A stretch of 64,000 bases of DNA from Deltaproteobacteria bacterium (GCA_029261835.1 JAJDAO010000051.1:1-64000); one strand, 5' to 3'. Numbered from the stretch's first letter, positions 35,489 to 45,209 are shown. The notes: generated by a model from the letters alone, not told the origin. Numbers and translations: made by a program.

Positions 35489-36016
35489 CTAATCGGCCAA
35501 CTCGAACTCCGCTCGGCGATTCAGCGCCCAGGCGCTCTCGGTGTTGCCTTCGGCGCTGGGTCGAAGCTCGCCGTAGCTCACGATGTTCATCTGCTGCAGC
35601 GGAACGCCGAGATTCGAGAGATAGCGGCGCACCGCGGCAGCCCGTCGCTCGCCGAGCGCCAGGTTGTACTCCTCACTTCCGCGATTGTCGCAGTGGCCGG
35701 AGATCGAGATTCTCGCGCCGCTCTCGCCGAGCAGGCGAGCAGCAGTCTTGAGCGTCTCGACGGAGTCGCCTTGGACATCCGACTTGTCGAAATCAAAATA
35801 GACGGGAGCGATCGAGATGACGGTGCGCGGCGCGGCGACCGGCGTCTCGGGCTCGACGGGAGGCGGCGCAGTGTCCGCGTCAGTGAACTCGCTGGTCGCG
35901 GGCGGCGGCTCCACCACCGGCTCTTCGGTCGTCTGACAGCCCGAGAGACCGAGGACGAGAACGGCTACGAGGGTAAAAACGGACCCGGTGGCGCGCGTAA
36001 GAGAGAGTCGCTTCAT
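35489..36016 (-). CDS. pal: Peptidoglycan-associated lipoprotein (Pal/OmpA family)
   Basis: The protein is 175 residues. The signal peptide ends in the lipobox VLGLSGC, so it is an outer-membrane lipoprotein. A Pro/Glu-rich linker follows, then an OmpA-like peptidoglycan-binding domain: YFDFDKSDV, GHCDNRGSEEYNLALGERRA and NRRAEFEL, all as in Pal. It anchors the outer membrane to the wall. The tolA/tolB genes are not adjacent. It lies downstream of a TPR lipoprotein gene; the upstream leader contains repeated GCCAAAAGCC-like units. The ATG at 36016 is clear from the signal peptide. Confidence 0.93.
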   Translation of the reverse strand: MKRLSLTRATGSVFTLVAVLVLGLSGCQTTEEPVVEPPPATSEFTDADTAPPPVEPETPVAAPRTVISIAPVYFDFDKSDVQGDSVETLKTAARLLGESGARISISGHCDNRGSEEYNLALGERRAAAVRRYLSNLGVPLQQMNIVSYGELRPSAEGNTESAWALNRRAEFELAD

Positions 36017-36230
36017 GAGTGCTCGGTTCCTTTGGCTTTTGGCTCTTGGCGTGCGGCTTCGGGCGTGTGGCTCATCGCCCTTCACCCTTCGGATCCGCCA
36101 AGACCCAAGCAGCGGTTTTCGCTGTAATTGCGGAAGATAATGGGGATTCCTGCACCCGGTTGCAAGCGCCAACGCTCCGCGATCGAACCGCCGGCCCGAT
36201 CGTGGAAGCAAGACGGGCACGTGTGAACCC

Positions 36231-37007
36231 TCAGTCGGCCGCTGGCCGAGCCGAGGACGGCTGAGGTGCCGAGGCAGGCTTCGGCGGGCCGGCTGCGAGG
36301 GCTTCCACCATCAGGGCGTGCAGACGCTGGTCAGCCGGATGGCGCAGCAGAGCTGCGGACAGCAGTTCGAGCGCCTCACGCCTGTGCCCCTGCTCGAGCA
36401 GCAGAGCACCCGCTTCCAGGAAGCCTTCGACTCGCGATGGATCCAGCTCGACCGCAGCTTGGTACAGATCGCTCGCCGCGAGAGGGCGATCTGCCAGTCT
36501 CGCTCGATCGGCCTCGGCCAGCAGCGCTCGTGCGAGTACGCTGTCGGACGCCGGGCCATCACAGGACTCGGCCTTCGATCGCTCTGCCAACTCGACGGCT
36601 CCGCGCGATTCGCCCCGGGCCAGCCGTGCCTCGGCGGAGCCGAGCAGGAGCGGGCAGAACTCGCCGTCGTGAACGGCCTCGAAGACCTGAGGCTGCTGCT
36701 GCGCGAGGTCACCGTATCTCTCGAGCGCCTGATCGAGCTCTTCCTGCGCGGCCAGGGCGCGCGCCAGGCCCAGCAGCGCCGACGCGTGATCGGGACTGGC
36801 CGCCAGAGCCGAACGATAGGCCCGCTCCGCCAGCGCCGGCTCGCGGCGCGCCAGCGCGATGTCGCCGCGATTGACGTGGCGCTCGACCGCAAGCGCAAGC
36901 GTATCGGCGGGCGGGCGGGTGCACGCGAGGCCGCAGGCCGCGATCGCGCCCAGCACGAGCGCCCCCCCCCTCGTCCCCGGCAAGCGCAGGATCGCCGATA
37001 CCGCCAT
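36231..37007 (-). CDS. TPR-repeat lipoprotein
   Basis: The protein is 258 residues. The signal ends in a lipobox-like AACGLAC, so it is a probable lipoprotein. TPR-like helical repeats span about 40-235 (GDIALARREPALAERAYRSALAASPDHASALLGLARALA is split over two helices; ASDLYQAAVELDPSRVEGFLEAG is a second clear unit). The C-terminal tail is Pro/Ala/Ser-rich. TPR proteins form protein-contact scaffolds. It is upstream of pal in the same direction with a 214-base gap. A run of nine C residues lies inside its signal-peptide codons. Confidence 0.78.
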   Translation of the reverse strand: MAVSAILRLPGTRGGALVLGAIAACGLACTRPPADTLALAVERHVNRGDIALARREPALAERAYRSALAASPDHASALLGLARALAAQEELDQALERYGDLAQQQPQVFEAVHDGEFCPLLLGSAEARLARGESRGAVELAERSKAESCDGPASDSVLARALLAEADRARLADRPLAASDLYQAAVELDPSRVEGFLEAGALLLEQGHRREALELLSAALLRHPADQRLHALMVEALAAGPPKPASAPQPSSARPAAD

Positions 37008-37100
37008 CGCGCTCAGTCTAGTGTTCCGAGCCAGAAGTTCACCGCCTGACTCGGAACACTGGGGCCAGTCCAGCCTCGCGCACTATGCTGGCCGGCGCCC

Positions 37101-38399
37101 ATGTCCGACCCCACACGCAGCCCCAGCACCCAGCCCGCGGCCCCGAGCCAGAGCGCTGCCGATCCGCTCAGCGAACAGGAGCAACTTCGCGGGCGTCGGC
37201 TCGCCATCTCGAGCCATCCGATGGGCATGACTTTCTCGATGGTCTTCACGCAGCATCTCCCAACCCTGGCCCTCGTCTCGCTGGGTGCCAGTGAAACCGT
37301 GGTCGGGCTGCAAAGCGCCTTCATGTTCGCGGATCTGCTCAAGCTGCCGACGCTGCGCGCGGTCGCCTGGGTGTCGAAACGCAACATCCTCGTGCTCGGA
37401 CAGCTCGCTGCCTTGGTGGTCGCCGTACCGCTGCTTCTCTTCGCGTGGCTCGCTCGCCTGGCGAGCCAGGGGACGGGCGGCGCGGTCTACATCGCGCTCG
37501 CGAGCTTGATCCTCGTGACGGCTTGCATCCGGGTCTCCGAAACCGTCTGGTTCCCGCTGCTGCGCGGCTATGTGGAGCCGGCGCGAATCGGCCGTTTCTT
37601 CGGGACCCTGCGCTCGGGTTGGCATCTGGCCCTCATCGTCTACTACGTCGTGGCGCGCTACTGGCTCGCCCATCATCCGGGCGAGTTCGGGCCTCTCTTC
37701 CTGCTCGCCTGGCTGTGCGGCCTGCTGCGTATCTTCGTCATCGCGAGACTACCCGAGCGCAGCGAACGCACCGGAGAGCACATTCGAATCCGCGAGGCTC
37801 TGGCGTTGCTGCGCAGCAGCCCGAACCTGCGCCGCTACCTGCTCGGCGTGGGCTGGGGCACCGCCGTGCGCATGAGCGTCGTGCCCTTTGTCTTGGTGAT
37901 GATGCGCCGCGAGGTCGGCTTCTCGTCGGGCCACGTGCTCTACACCACGATCGCATCGTTCGCCGGAGGTCTGGCCTCGCTGTATCTGTGGGGTCGCGTG
38001 GTGGACCGCATCGGTCCGGCACCCGTCTTCCGCATCAGTGCGCTCGGTATGGGGATCCTCACGGCGGGACTCCTGGCGGTTCAAGATGCCGGCGGAGCCA
38101 CACTGATCGGCCTGATCGGATTCTTCTTTCTCCATACCGTACTCGCGAGCGGCTTCGGCGTGGCGGACACCCACGTGCTGTTCGGCCTCACACCGCCGGA
38201 GGCGCCGGTTCGAACGTTGGTGATCGCGGCGGTCGTGGTGAGCGGCCTGGCGGGCCTCGCGCCCATTCTCGCGGGCGTCACCCTCGAGTGGATGCTCGGG
38301 ACCGCGGAATCATCGCTCGTGGTCTACCATAGGTTCTTCGCCGTGGCGGCGGTTTGCCAGTCGCTCGCCTTCCTGCCTCTGCGGGGCTTCCGGCGCTAG
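37101..38399 (+). CDS. MFS-type membrane transporter
   Basis: The protein is 432 residues with about ten to twelve hydrophobic helices and a hydrophilic N-tail of 40 residues. A central cytoplasmic loop (ERSERTGEHIRIREALALL) divides two halves, as in major facilitator proteins, and the GRVVDRIG motif in the second half matches the conserved MFS loop. The substrate cannot be predicted. The ATG at 37101 lies in a short divergent gap with the TPR lipoprotein gene. It is followed 31 bases later by thiI. Confidence 0.8.
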   Translation: MSDPTRSPSTQPAAPSQSAADPLSEQEQLRGRRLAISSHPMGMTFSMVFTQHLPTLALVSLGASETVVGLQSAFMFADLLKLPTLRAVAWVSKRNILVLGQLAALVVAVPLLLFAWLARLASQGTGGAVYIALASLILVTACIRVSETVWFPLLRGYVEPARIGRFFGTLRSGWHLALIVYYVVARYWLAHHPGEFGPLFLLAWLCGLLRIFVIARLPERSERTGEHIRIREALALLRSSPNLRRYLLGVGWGTAVRMSVVPFVLVMMRREVGFSSGHVLYTTIASFAGGLASLYLWGRVVDRIGPAPVFRISALGMGILTAGLLAVQDAGGATLIGLIGFFFLHTVLASGFGVADTHVLFGLTPPEAPVRTLVIAAVVVSGLAGLAPILAGVTLEWMLGTAESSLVVYHRFFAVAAVCQSLAFLPLRGFRR

Positions 38400-38430
38400 C
38401 CTCAGCGAAGGCGGCCACGGGCCACGATGG

Positions 38431-39966
38431 GTGAACGAGTTGAGCGATCGCGCGACCAACCCCGACCGGGCGAAGGAGCGGCCTGACGAGCAGCTGGTGC
38501 TGCTGCGCTTCAGCGGAGACATCACCACCAAGGCCCATGCCACACGCAGGCGTTTCCTGCAGCGTATGGCGCGCAACCTGAAGGACGCGCTCGAGAGTCA
38601 GGGGGGCGAGTTCAGGCTGGAGCGCACGCACGACCGCTTCTTCGTCGAGCTGGAACGATCCGCCGACGTGGAATCCCTCGCGCGAGTCTTCGGCGTGCAG
38701 TCGCTGGCGCGCGTCGAGGCGCGAGCGTGGCAAACGCTGGATGACGTCGTCGAGGCCGGCGTCGCACTCTCACGCGATGCAGTGCGGGACAAGCGCTATG
38801 CGGTGCGGGCCAAGCGGGTGGGAGACCGGCGGCACATTCCCTTTCTCTCCGGCGATGTCGAGCGGGCCCTCGGTGCTGCATTGGCCCCGCACGCGGGCCG
38901 TGTGGACCTCCGCAATCCAGAGGTGACGGTTCGCCTCGAGCTCACGGAGGGCCTGGCCTACTTCTTCCACCAGAGCACTCCCGGCCGTGGCGGGCTGCCG
39001 CTCGGCTGCCAGGGGCGGGCGGTCGCGCTGGTCTCCGGCGGCTTCGACTCGCCGGTGGCGACTTGGCAGCTGATGAAACGCGGCGTGGCGCTCGACTACG
39101 TCTTCTGCAACCTCGGCGGCCGCGACCACCAGCTCGAGACACTGCGCGTGATGAAGCGCATCGCGGATCGCTGGGCCTACGGCAGCCGGCCTCGCTTCCA
39201 CGCCATCGAGTTCGATGAGGTCACGCGAGCGCTCAAGGCCGCGGTCGCGCCGCGCTACTGGCAGGTCGTGCTCAAACGCTTGATGCTGAGAGCCGCCGAG
39301 GCTGTGGCGGCGGAAAGCAACGCCGCCGCCATCGTCACGGGCGAAGCGGTCGGGCAGGTCTCCTCGCAGACGCTGCAGAACCTGGCAGTCATCTCCAGCG
39401 CCACGTCCCTGACGATTCTGCGCCCGCTGGTGGGCTTCAACAAAGAGGAGATCATCGCGCTCGCCCGAGACATCGGAACCCACGATCTCTCCAAGCTGGT
39501 CGCCGAGTATTGTGCCATTGTGCCCAGCAGGCCCGCGACCCACGCCCGCCTCGCTGATATCGAGGCGGAGGAGAAAGCGCTCGATCTGCGCGTGCTCGAG
39601 CGCGCCATCGTCGAGCGAAGCGTTTTCGATCTGCGTGGCCTCGACCTCGACGCGATCGATCGGCTCGATATCCAGACCGACCACGTACCCGAGCACGGCA
39701 CCGTGATCGACCTGCGCTCGAAGGCGGCTTTTCAGGGCTGGCACTACCCCGATGCCCTCTTTCTCGACTTCTCCAGGGCGCTCGAGCTCTACCCGAAATT
39801 CGACCCCTCGCAGAGCTATGTCCTCTACTGCGAGTTCGGCCTCAAGAGCGCCCATCTCGCCGAGCTGATGTGTCGCGGCGGCCTGCAGGCGCGCCACTTC
39901 GCCGGCGGCCTGAAGGCCCTTGTCGCGTACGCGGCCACGCGTGGACTTCCGACACCCGAACTCTGA
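38431..39966 (+). CDS. thiI: tRNA 4-thiouridine synthase ThiI with rhodanese domain
   Basis: The protein is 511 residues. An N-terminal ferredoxin-like and THUMP region (to about 180) is followed by the PP-loop SGGFDSPVA (Ser202 onward), which adenylates tRNA U8. Cys361 in EYCAIVPSRP and Cys467 in the C-terminal rhodanese loop LYCEFG match the catalytic cysteine pair of E. coli ThiI. The rhodanese domain carries the sulfur and in some bacteria also serves thiamine thiazole synthesis, so a link with thiC is possible but not required. It starts at GTG 38431 after the MFS gene. Confidence 0.94.
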   Translation: MNELSDRATNPDRAKERPDEQLVLLRFSGDITTKAHATRRRFLQRMARNLKDALESQGGEFRLERTHDRFFVELERSADVESLARVFGVQSLARVEARAWQTLDDVVEAGVALSRDAVRDKRYAVRAKRVGDRRHIPFLSGDVERALGAALAPHAGRVDLRNPEVTVRLELTEGLAYFFHQSTPGRGGLPLGCQGRAVALVSGGFDSPVATWQLMKRGVALDYVFCNLGGRDHQLETLRVMKRIADRWAYGSRPRFHAIEFDEVTRALKAAVAPRYWQVVLKRLMLRAAEAVAAESNAAAIVTGEAVGQVSSQTLQNLAVISSATSLTILRPLVGFNKEEIIALARDIGTHDLSKLVAEYCAIVPSRPATHARLADIEAEEKALDLRVLERAIVERSVFDLRGLDLDAIDRLDIQTDHVPEHGTVIDLRSKAAFQGWHYPDALFLDFSRALELYPKFDPSQSYVLYCEFGLKSAHLAELMCRGGLQARHFAGGLKALVAYAATRGLPTPEL

Positions 39967-39993
39967 CGGCCGCGGCGAGCAGCCCTCAGCAAG

Positions 39994-40080
39994 TCACATC
40001 TGCTCCAGCTCGTCGAATGCGGAGTCGTCACCTGCTCTGAACGCCAGCATGAGCTGGACGTCGGGATCCGTCTGCTGCAA
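39994..40080 (-). pseudogene. Remnant of an ECF sigma factor N-terminus
   Basis: A 28-codon frame reads LQQTDPDVQLMLAFRAGD then DSAFDELEQM and a stop. This matches the very conserved start of ECF sigma factors (DxxLMxRVRxGDxxAFxxL, region 2.1) and nothing after it continues the family. A GGAGG lies five bases before the TTG start, so it may still be translated. It sits between thiI and the alpha/beta hydrolase gene. The likeliest reading is an eroded sigma-factor gene of which only the 5' end survives. Confidence 0.5.
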
Positions 40081-40129
40081 AGCCACCTCCGCGCATCTTC
40101 AAACCCACAGATCGCGATTGGGTTGCGCG

Positions 40130-40972
40130 TCAATCAGGCGGGCCGAGCCGCGCGAGAAAACCGAGCGTCAGCCGGTTGAACTCGTCCGTCGCCTCGATAT
40201 TGACGATGTGGCCGGCCCCCGGGATGACCTCGTGGCGCGCCTCGGGGAGCTTGGCAGCCATCACGTCAGCCGCACGCAGATAGGCGGCATCGTCCTCGCC
40301 CACGATGACCAGCGCCGGCTGCTCGATCTCCGGCAAGCGGTCGATCACCGAGGGGGCCAGACCCGCGACCCGGCGGCCGAACTCGGCGACGCCGAAGGGA
40401 TCCTGCGCCAACACCGCCTTCGCGGCAGCCCGTGCCGCGGGAAGCTCGGGGCGCCGCCCGATACAGGTGGCCGCGGCCTTTCCGTTCACAAAGGCCTCAA
40501 AGCCGTTCTCCTCCACGAAGCTGGCAGCCCGCTCGGAGCTGCGGCGCCACTGCGCCGCCGCCTCGGGGTTCTTGAAGCCGGGACCACTATCGGCCAGCAC
40601 GAGCGCCCGCACGCGACCGGGGTGGCGCAGCGTGAAGTGCAGCGATGCCAGACCGCCAAACGACAGCCCCGCCAGAACGACGGCCTCGCCGGGCGAGGCC
40701 CAGTCGAGCAGCCGAGCCATATCGTCCACGACCCGCTCCATCGAGTATGCCTCCGGATTCCGGGGGACCTCGGATCTGCCGTGGCCGCGGTAGTCCCACA
40801 ACACGACCTTGTGCCCGGCTGCCGTCAGGGGTTCGACCTGCGGCCGCCAGTGCTCGTGAGTCGTCGTATACGCGCAGGAGAAAACGACGGGGGCGGCCAC
40901 ACCCGCGCCGCGCGCGGGCTCGTTCAGCTCCCCGTACAGCCCAACACCATCAGCCGCTTCAACTCTCGCCAT
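40130..40972 (-). CDS. Alpha/beta hydrolase
   Basis: The protein is about 280 residues. The nucleophile elbow GLSFGG (Ser), the oxyanion/strand region VLWDYRGHGRS and the final catalytic His in GAGHIVNIEA are all in place, so it is a competent alpha/beta hydrolase, near the haloperoxidase, 3-oxoadipate lactonase and lipase groups. The substrate is unknown. The ATG at 40972 overlaps the end of the SRPBCC gene by 14 bases, so the two are probably translated together. Confidence 0.88.
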   Translation of the reverse strand: MARVEAADGVGLYGELNEPARGAGVAAPVVFSCAYTTTHEHWRPQVEPLTAAGHKVVLWDYRGHGRSEVPRNPEAYSMERVVDDMARLLDWASPGEAVVLAGLSFGGLASLHFTLRHPGRVRALVLADSGPGFKNPEAAAQWRRSSERAASFVEENGFEAFVNGKAAATCIGRRPELPAARAAAKAVLAQDPFGVAEFGRRVAGLAPSVIDRLPEIEQPALVIVGEDDAAYLRAADVMAAKLPEARHEVIPGAGHIVNIEATDEFNRLTLGFLARLGPPD

Positions 40973-41411
40973 TTCGATCCATTGCTCCTGAATCGGCACC
41001 TTCGAGCAGCTCGCGCAGCGCTGCACTCATGTGTGCGAGCTGCTCCTCCATCGGCCCCTTGATGGTGAACTCCGGCACCAGTGTCTTCGTGCGGCCCGAC
41101 ATCTCGATCGCGATGACGGCGCCCTCCGCCGTCTCATCGACCACCACGGAGCCCGCCAGCTCGCGCCACACGTGACCGTCACAGACCTTCTCGAACGCCA
41201 CGTTTCCGTCCATCAGAAAGGTGTAGTGGAAGGTCGCATCGCCCTCGCGGCCCAGCGCGCGGTAGTGCGTGCGCGTGGTCCGACTATCACCGTCGCGGGC
41301 GATGATCTCGGTCTCACCGGGGAAGAGACCGAGCAGCGTCTCATCCCGACAGAGCAGGGCCACCACGTCGTCGCGCGGTTGCGACACGTTGAAGCGAGTT
41401 ACGAGCTGCAT
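40959..41411 (-). CDS. SRPBCC/START-like domain protein
   Basis: The protein is 150 residues, with an opening MQLVTRFNVSQPRDDVVALL and a long beta-sheet pattern ending in a helix (EEQLAHMSAALRELLEGA), the shape of SRPBCC/polyketide-cyclase-like hydrophobic-ligand proteins such as DUF2505 or CoxG relatives. No catalytic residues can be assigned. It is transcribed just ahead of the alpha/beta hydrolase and downstream of sppA with a 58-base gap. Confidence 0.65.
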   Translation of the reverse strand: MQLVTRFNVSQPRDDVVALLCRDETLLGLFPGETEIIARDGDSRTTRTHYRALGREGDATFHYTFLMDGNVAFEKVCDGHVWRELAGSVVVDETAEGAVIAIEMSGRTKTLVPEFTIKGPMEEQLAHMSAALRELLEGADSGAMDRNGES

Positions 41412-41469
41412 GGATCACGCCTCCGAAGCACCACCTCACTTGGCCCACGTCGTCGCTCGCCCATCCGGG

Positions 41470-43191
41470 CTAGCGGATTTCCACCAGCAGCGGCGGAACC
41501 AGCAGCGGGCCGTCACCTTGAATATGAGCCAACCACGACCCCATGCGCCGCAGCGCATGGCTGACCGGAAGCTCGGCCAAGACGAGCCCCACGATGCGAC
41601 TCTCCAACGCCTCGGCAATCTCCTCGCCCAGCGACAGAGGGGACGGAAACGGGACGAGCGCAACATCCGCCTTCGCCGCCAGGCCCAGCGAGCGCCGGAC
41701 GTGATCCACGGCGGTGTGGAGCCCCCCCAGCTCATCCACGAGACCAACCTCCAGCGCTTGTCGGCCCGTCCAGACGCGCCCCTGGGCGACGGCATCCACC
41801 GCCTGCGTGCTCAGTGAGCGCCCGAGCGCGACGCGCTCCACGAAGAGTCGGTAGGTGTCACTCACGGTGTCCTGCAAGCGCGCGCGAGCGCCTTCCGATA
41901 GGGGTTCGCCGGCGAGCAGGAAGTCCGCATAACGGCCTCGTGTCAGGGATTCGAGATTGACCCCCAGCTTCTCGAGCGCTCGCCCGAGCACGGGCCGCAG
42001 CGCGAAGACCCCGATCGAACCCGTCAGTGAGCCACTCTGCGACACGATGGCGTCCGCTCCGACCGCAACGTAGTAGCCCCCGGACGCGGCCAGGTCGGAG
42101 AAGGAGGCGACGATCGGCTTGCCATGCTGCTTGGCGCGCTGCAGGGCTCGCCAGATCTGCTCGGACGCCAGAGCGGAGCCGCCTGGGCTGTCGATACGCA
42201 AGATGATGGCGGCGATCTCATCGTCTTCTGCCGCGTCCAGGATCGCCTGGCCGACACTCTCCGCGGCAAAGACTGGCTCGCCGCCTCGAGAGCGCGAGCC
42301 GTGGCCCTGCACCACGGGACCCGTGCCGTAAATGAGTGCGACTTGTGCCTCGGGCTCGAATCCGACGTCGCCCGGCTGCACGCGGGCGTACTCGCGTTGT
42401 CGCACCACGCTCCCGCCGAGCTGATCGAGGAGCTCATCCAAGTGCAGGCTGCCGTCCACCAGGCCGAGCGCCTCGAGCTCGGCGGGAAGAATGGGACCGT
42501 CGTCGATCGCACGAACGACCGCAGCGGGCTCCAGCTCACGCCCCTCCGCGATGCCCGACACGAAGGCGTCGTTGACGGAGTCGAGCAGTGAGTTCGCCAT
42601 CTCGCGAGAGGCATCCGACATGCCGGTGCCCGCCAGCGACTCGACTGCGCTCTTGTACTTGCCCGCCTTCCCGACGTCGAAATCGATGCCGAGCTTCTGC
42701 CACAGACCACCGAGGAAGAAGTACTCTGCCGCCAGTCCAACCACCGGCACCGCACCGCCGGGCACGATGTAGATGTCCCGCGCCGCGCTGGCAACGAAGT
42801 ACTCGCGGCTGGCGCTGAACGAGGCGAGATCGAGGAACGCCACTGTGGCGAGGCCCGCTTCATGCAACCGGGTGATGGCTCGACGCAGCTCACCCGCCTT
42901 GCCCCAGCCAATTTCGAGATGGCGGATGACAAGGACGACCGTTTCGAGGCGATCGTCACGCTCCGCAGTGGCGAGTTGCGAGAGGAGCGCGACGAAGGGC
43001 CGGCGATCCTCGCCGATCAGGCGAGTGAGCAGTGGCGCCCGCGGCGCCTCGACGTAGCCGCCTTCGAGCTCGAGCACCAGCGTGCTGCCGGGTTCGATGT
43101 CGGGACCACGCTCGGAGCGCAGAAAGAAGACCGCGATGATCACGCCAAACGCGATCAGCAGACCAATCCGAATCTTTCTCGAGCGCTTCAC
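41470..43191 (-). CDS. sppA: Signal peptide peptidase SppA, long type
   Basis: The protein is about 573 residues, the size of the 67-kDa tandem-fold SppA. One transmembrane anchor is near the N-terminus (IGLLIAFGVIIAVFFL). The general-base Lys lies in VGKAGKYKSAVE in the first half, and the nucleophile Ser in SDLAASGGYYVAVGAD in the second, as in E. coli SppA; RIDSPGGSALASEQIW is also typical. It degrades signal peptides in the membrane. The GTG at 43191 has a G-rich ribosome site six bases upstream and begins a basic n-region (KRSRKIRIG). Confidence 0.93.
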   Translation of the reverse strand: MKRSRKIRIGLLIAFGVIIAVFFLRSERGPDIEPGSTLVLELEGGYVEAPRAPLLTRLIGEDRRPFVALLSQLATAERDDRLETVVLVIRHLEIGWGKAGELRRAITRLHEAGLATVAFLDLASFSASREYFVASAARDIYIVPGGAVPVVGLAAEYFFLGGLWQKLGIDFDVGKAGKYKSAVESLAGTGMSDASREMANSLLDSVNDAFVSGIAEGRELEPAAVVRAIDDGPILPAELEALGLVDGSLHLDELLDQLGGSVVRQREYARVQPGDVGFEPEAQVALIYGTGPVVQGHGSRSRGGEPVFAAESVGQAILDAAEDDEIAAIILRIDSPGGSALASEQIWRALQRAKQHGKPIVASFSDLAASGGYYVAVGADAIVSQSGSLTGSIGVFALRPVLGRALEKLGVNLESLTRGRYADFLLAGEPLSEGARARLQDTVSDTYRLFVERVALGRSLSTQAVDAVAQGRVWTGRQALEVGLVDELGGLHTAVDHVRRSLGLAAKADVALVPFPSPLSLGEEIAEALESRIVGLVLAELPVSHALRRMGSWLAHIQGDGPLLVPPLLVEIR

Positions 43192-43724
43192 TGCGCGTCC
43201 CCCCGTGCGGCCCATCCCCCGAGGCCATCTCGGGTCGTAAGCTATCACGGCCGCTGGCGAGGTCGCCCGGGGAGGCGGAAGCGGTCAGTTCGACCCGGCC
43301 GCCTCGAACGGCCGCTCTGCGCCGCCTTGGAACACGCAGACATGTCGTGGCCAAGCGCCCTCGCATGAATAAGTATCGAACCGCAAAGCGGATTTTCGGC
43401 TTCTCGTGACCCTTCGATGGATTGCCCAGAGCCGAGAAAGGCAGCCTCTTGGGCTCCGATTCGGCAACGCGCTCGGGCGAACCCCGCATCAGCCCAGCAA
43501 GCGCCAGCGAGCTTCGAGACCGGCGGAAGGACGGCCGCACCCTCGAGGGAGATCGGCAGCGATGCCCTCTGTGCACTTCGGTTACGCTCAGATGTCGCAA
43601 ACACTCGCCGCTTCGTGTCAGCGGGCCATTGGAGTGGCGAGTCGCATGCCGGCGACCGGGAGGAAGTGCGCGGCGCGCTACGCAATGTCGCCGCTCGCGT
43701 TGCGGACAAGGAGACCGACCCGAG
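43192..43724. other. Divergent regulatory region between sppA and the histidine kinase
   Basis: There are about 530 bases without a supported gene. A short hairpin CCGC-AAA-GCGG followed by ATTTT occurs at 43381-43396. A less GC-rich stretch is at 43360-43400. The region should hold divergent promoters for sppA and the two-component operon. I saw no clear sigma-54 (GG-N10-GC) site. Confidence 0.4.
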
Positions 43725-45209
43725 GTGGAGCACATCTCCCCGGCATTCCCGGGCTCTCGTCGTGTGATCGCGCGGCGTCTGGCCGTGGGCTTCGGCCTGA
43801 TCTCGATCGTCGCCATCGCGATGTGCGCCATTCTGCTGAGCGTGATCGGCGAGGTCTCGCAGCTCGTACTCGAAATGCGCAGTGACGAGGCCGCGATCAA
43901 GGAGAGCCTCAGTCTCGCCACGGCAGTGCGCGAGCAGTACATGCACCAGGCGCACTGGCTCGTCGAACGCGAGGCGAGCCACATCGCGCACAGCGCGCGC
44001 TGGCTCGAACGCGTCGAGCGGGGTATTCGCACGCTGCGGCCCCTGATTCCGCAGAGGGAACGCCACCGGCTGGACCGCGTCGCGACGGACAGCCGAGCGC
44101 TCGACGAGATCTTTCGCACCACCATCCGCCCGGCGGCCGAGAGAGACGACCGGGAGACCATCATCGCGGGACACCATCGGGCGCAGGATATCTCGCAGAG
44201 AGCGGCGGTTGAGGCCGACGAGATCGCCGGGATCGTCGAGCGGAAGATGGCGAGTGCGCACGTGTCGGCCACGCGGGCCACACGACTCGGGCTGATGGCT
44301 GGCGGGATTTGCATCGTGCTGGTGCTGGCGCTCTCGATCGTCTTCACGCTCGGCCTGCAGCGAGCTGTCCTGCGACCACTCGACCTGCTGTCCGCCGCCG
44401 CCCGGCGCTTCGGCTCGGGCGAATTCCACACCCGGGTCGGGAACGTCGGCGAGGGGGAGTTTCGAGCGCTCTCAGAGGCCTTCGACGCGATGGCGGAGGA
44501 GCTCGAAGAACGCGAGAGCCGTCTCGTGGGCAGTGAGCGGATGGCGGCGATCGGCCAGCTGGCGGCGGGCGTCGCGCATGAGATCAACAATCCGATCGGG
44601 ATCATTCGAGGCTATCTGAAGACGATGGGACCCGATTCGTCGCCCGAGTCGCTGCGAGAAGAGCTTCAGATCCTGGACGACGAGGCGGCGGCGTGCCAGC
44701 GCATCGCAGAGGATCTCGTCGCCTACGCACGGGCGCCCGAGCTGCACCGCGAATGTGTTTCGATGGACCGCTTTCTCGAGGAGGCGGTCCGCCGCTTCCA
44801 GGAGACTGCGGGCGATCCACGCCAACGCATCACGCTTGACGCGACGCCGGGACAGGCGCACGTCGACGGCGGACGCTTGCGACAGGTCGTGCTCAATCTG
44901 ATGCTGAACGCCGCACAGGTGTGCCAGAGCGATGCGGCAATCGAGGTAACGGGAGCGCCGCTGCCGGAGGGCGGCTACGAGATCCGCGTCTCGGACCGCG
45001 GACCGGGCGTCCCGCCCGAGGATCGGGTGCGGATCTTCGAGCCGTTCTACGGCAAGCGACCCGGTGGATCAGGACTCGGGCTGGCCGTGTGCCAGGGGAT
45101 CGTGAGGGCTCATCGCGGCACGATCGAGGCGGTCGATCGCAATGGGGGTGGCACGACCTTTCGCGTAAGGCTGCCCGGCATCACGGGCGTAGGGGCGGGG
45201 CAAGCATGA
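43725..45209 (+). CDS. Membrane histidine kinase (4-helix sensor, HAMP, HisKA, HATPase)
   Basis: The protein is about 494 residues. Two transmembrane helices (about 20-45 and 195-215) bracket an all-helical periplasmic sensor. HAMP (VLRPLDLLSAAARRFGSGEF) leads into HisKA with the phosphoacceptor His285 in GVAHEINNPIGIIRG. HATPase boxes follow: LNLMLNAAQV (N), SDRGPGVPPEDR (G1) and GGSGLGLAVCQG (G2). It should phosphorylate the NtrC-type regulator encoded directly downstream, with a four-base overlap (ATGA). The GTG at 43725 has AAGGAG 11 bases upstream; the frame is open earlier but with no protein-like content. The signal is unknown. Confidence 0.9.
   Translation: MEHISPAFPGSRRVIARRLAVGFGLISIVAIAMCAILLSVIGEVSQLVLEMRSDEAAIKESLSLATAVREQYMHQAHWLVEREASHIAHSARWLERVERGIRTLRPLIPQRERHRLDRVATDSRALDEIFRTTIRPAAERDDRETIIAGHHRAQDISQRAAVEADEIAGIVERKMASAHVSATRATRLGLMAGGICIVLVLALSIVFTLGLQRAVLRPLDLLSAAARRFGSGEFHTRVGNVGEGEFRALSEAFDAMAEELEERESRLVGSERMAAIGQLAAGVAHEINNPIGIIRGYLKTMGPDSSPESLREELQILDDEAAACQRIAEDLVAYARAPELHRECVSMDRFLEEAVRRFQETAGDPRQRITLDATPGQAHVDGGRLRQVVLNLMLNAAQVCQSDAAIEVTGAPLPEGGYEIRVSDRGPGVPPEDRVRIFEPFYGKRPGGSGLGLAVCQGIVRAHRGTIEAVDRNGGGTTFRVRLPGITGVGAGQA

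Noticed and set aside
43381..43396. Terminator in the sppA-kinase gap
   Set aside because: The stem is only four base pairs and it lies in a divergent promoter region where a terminator is not expected.
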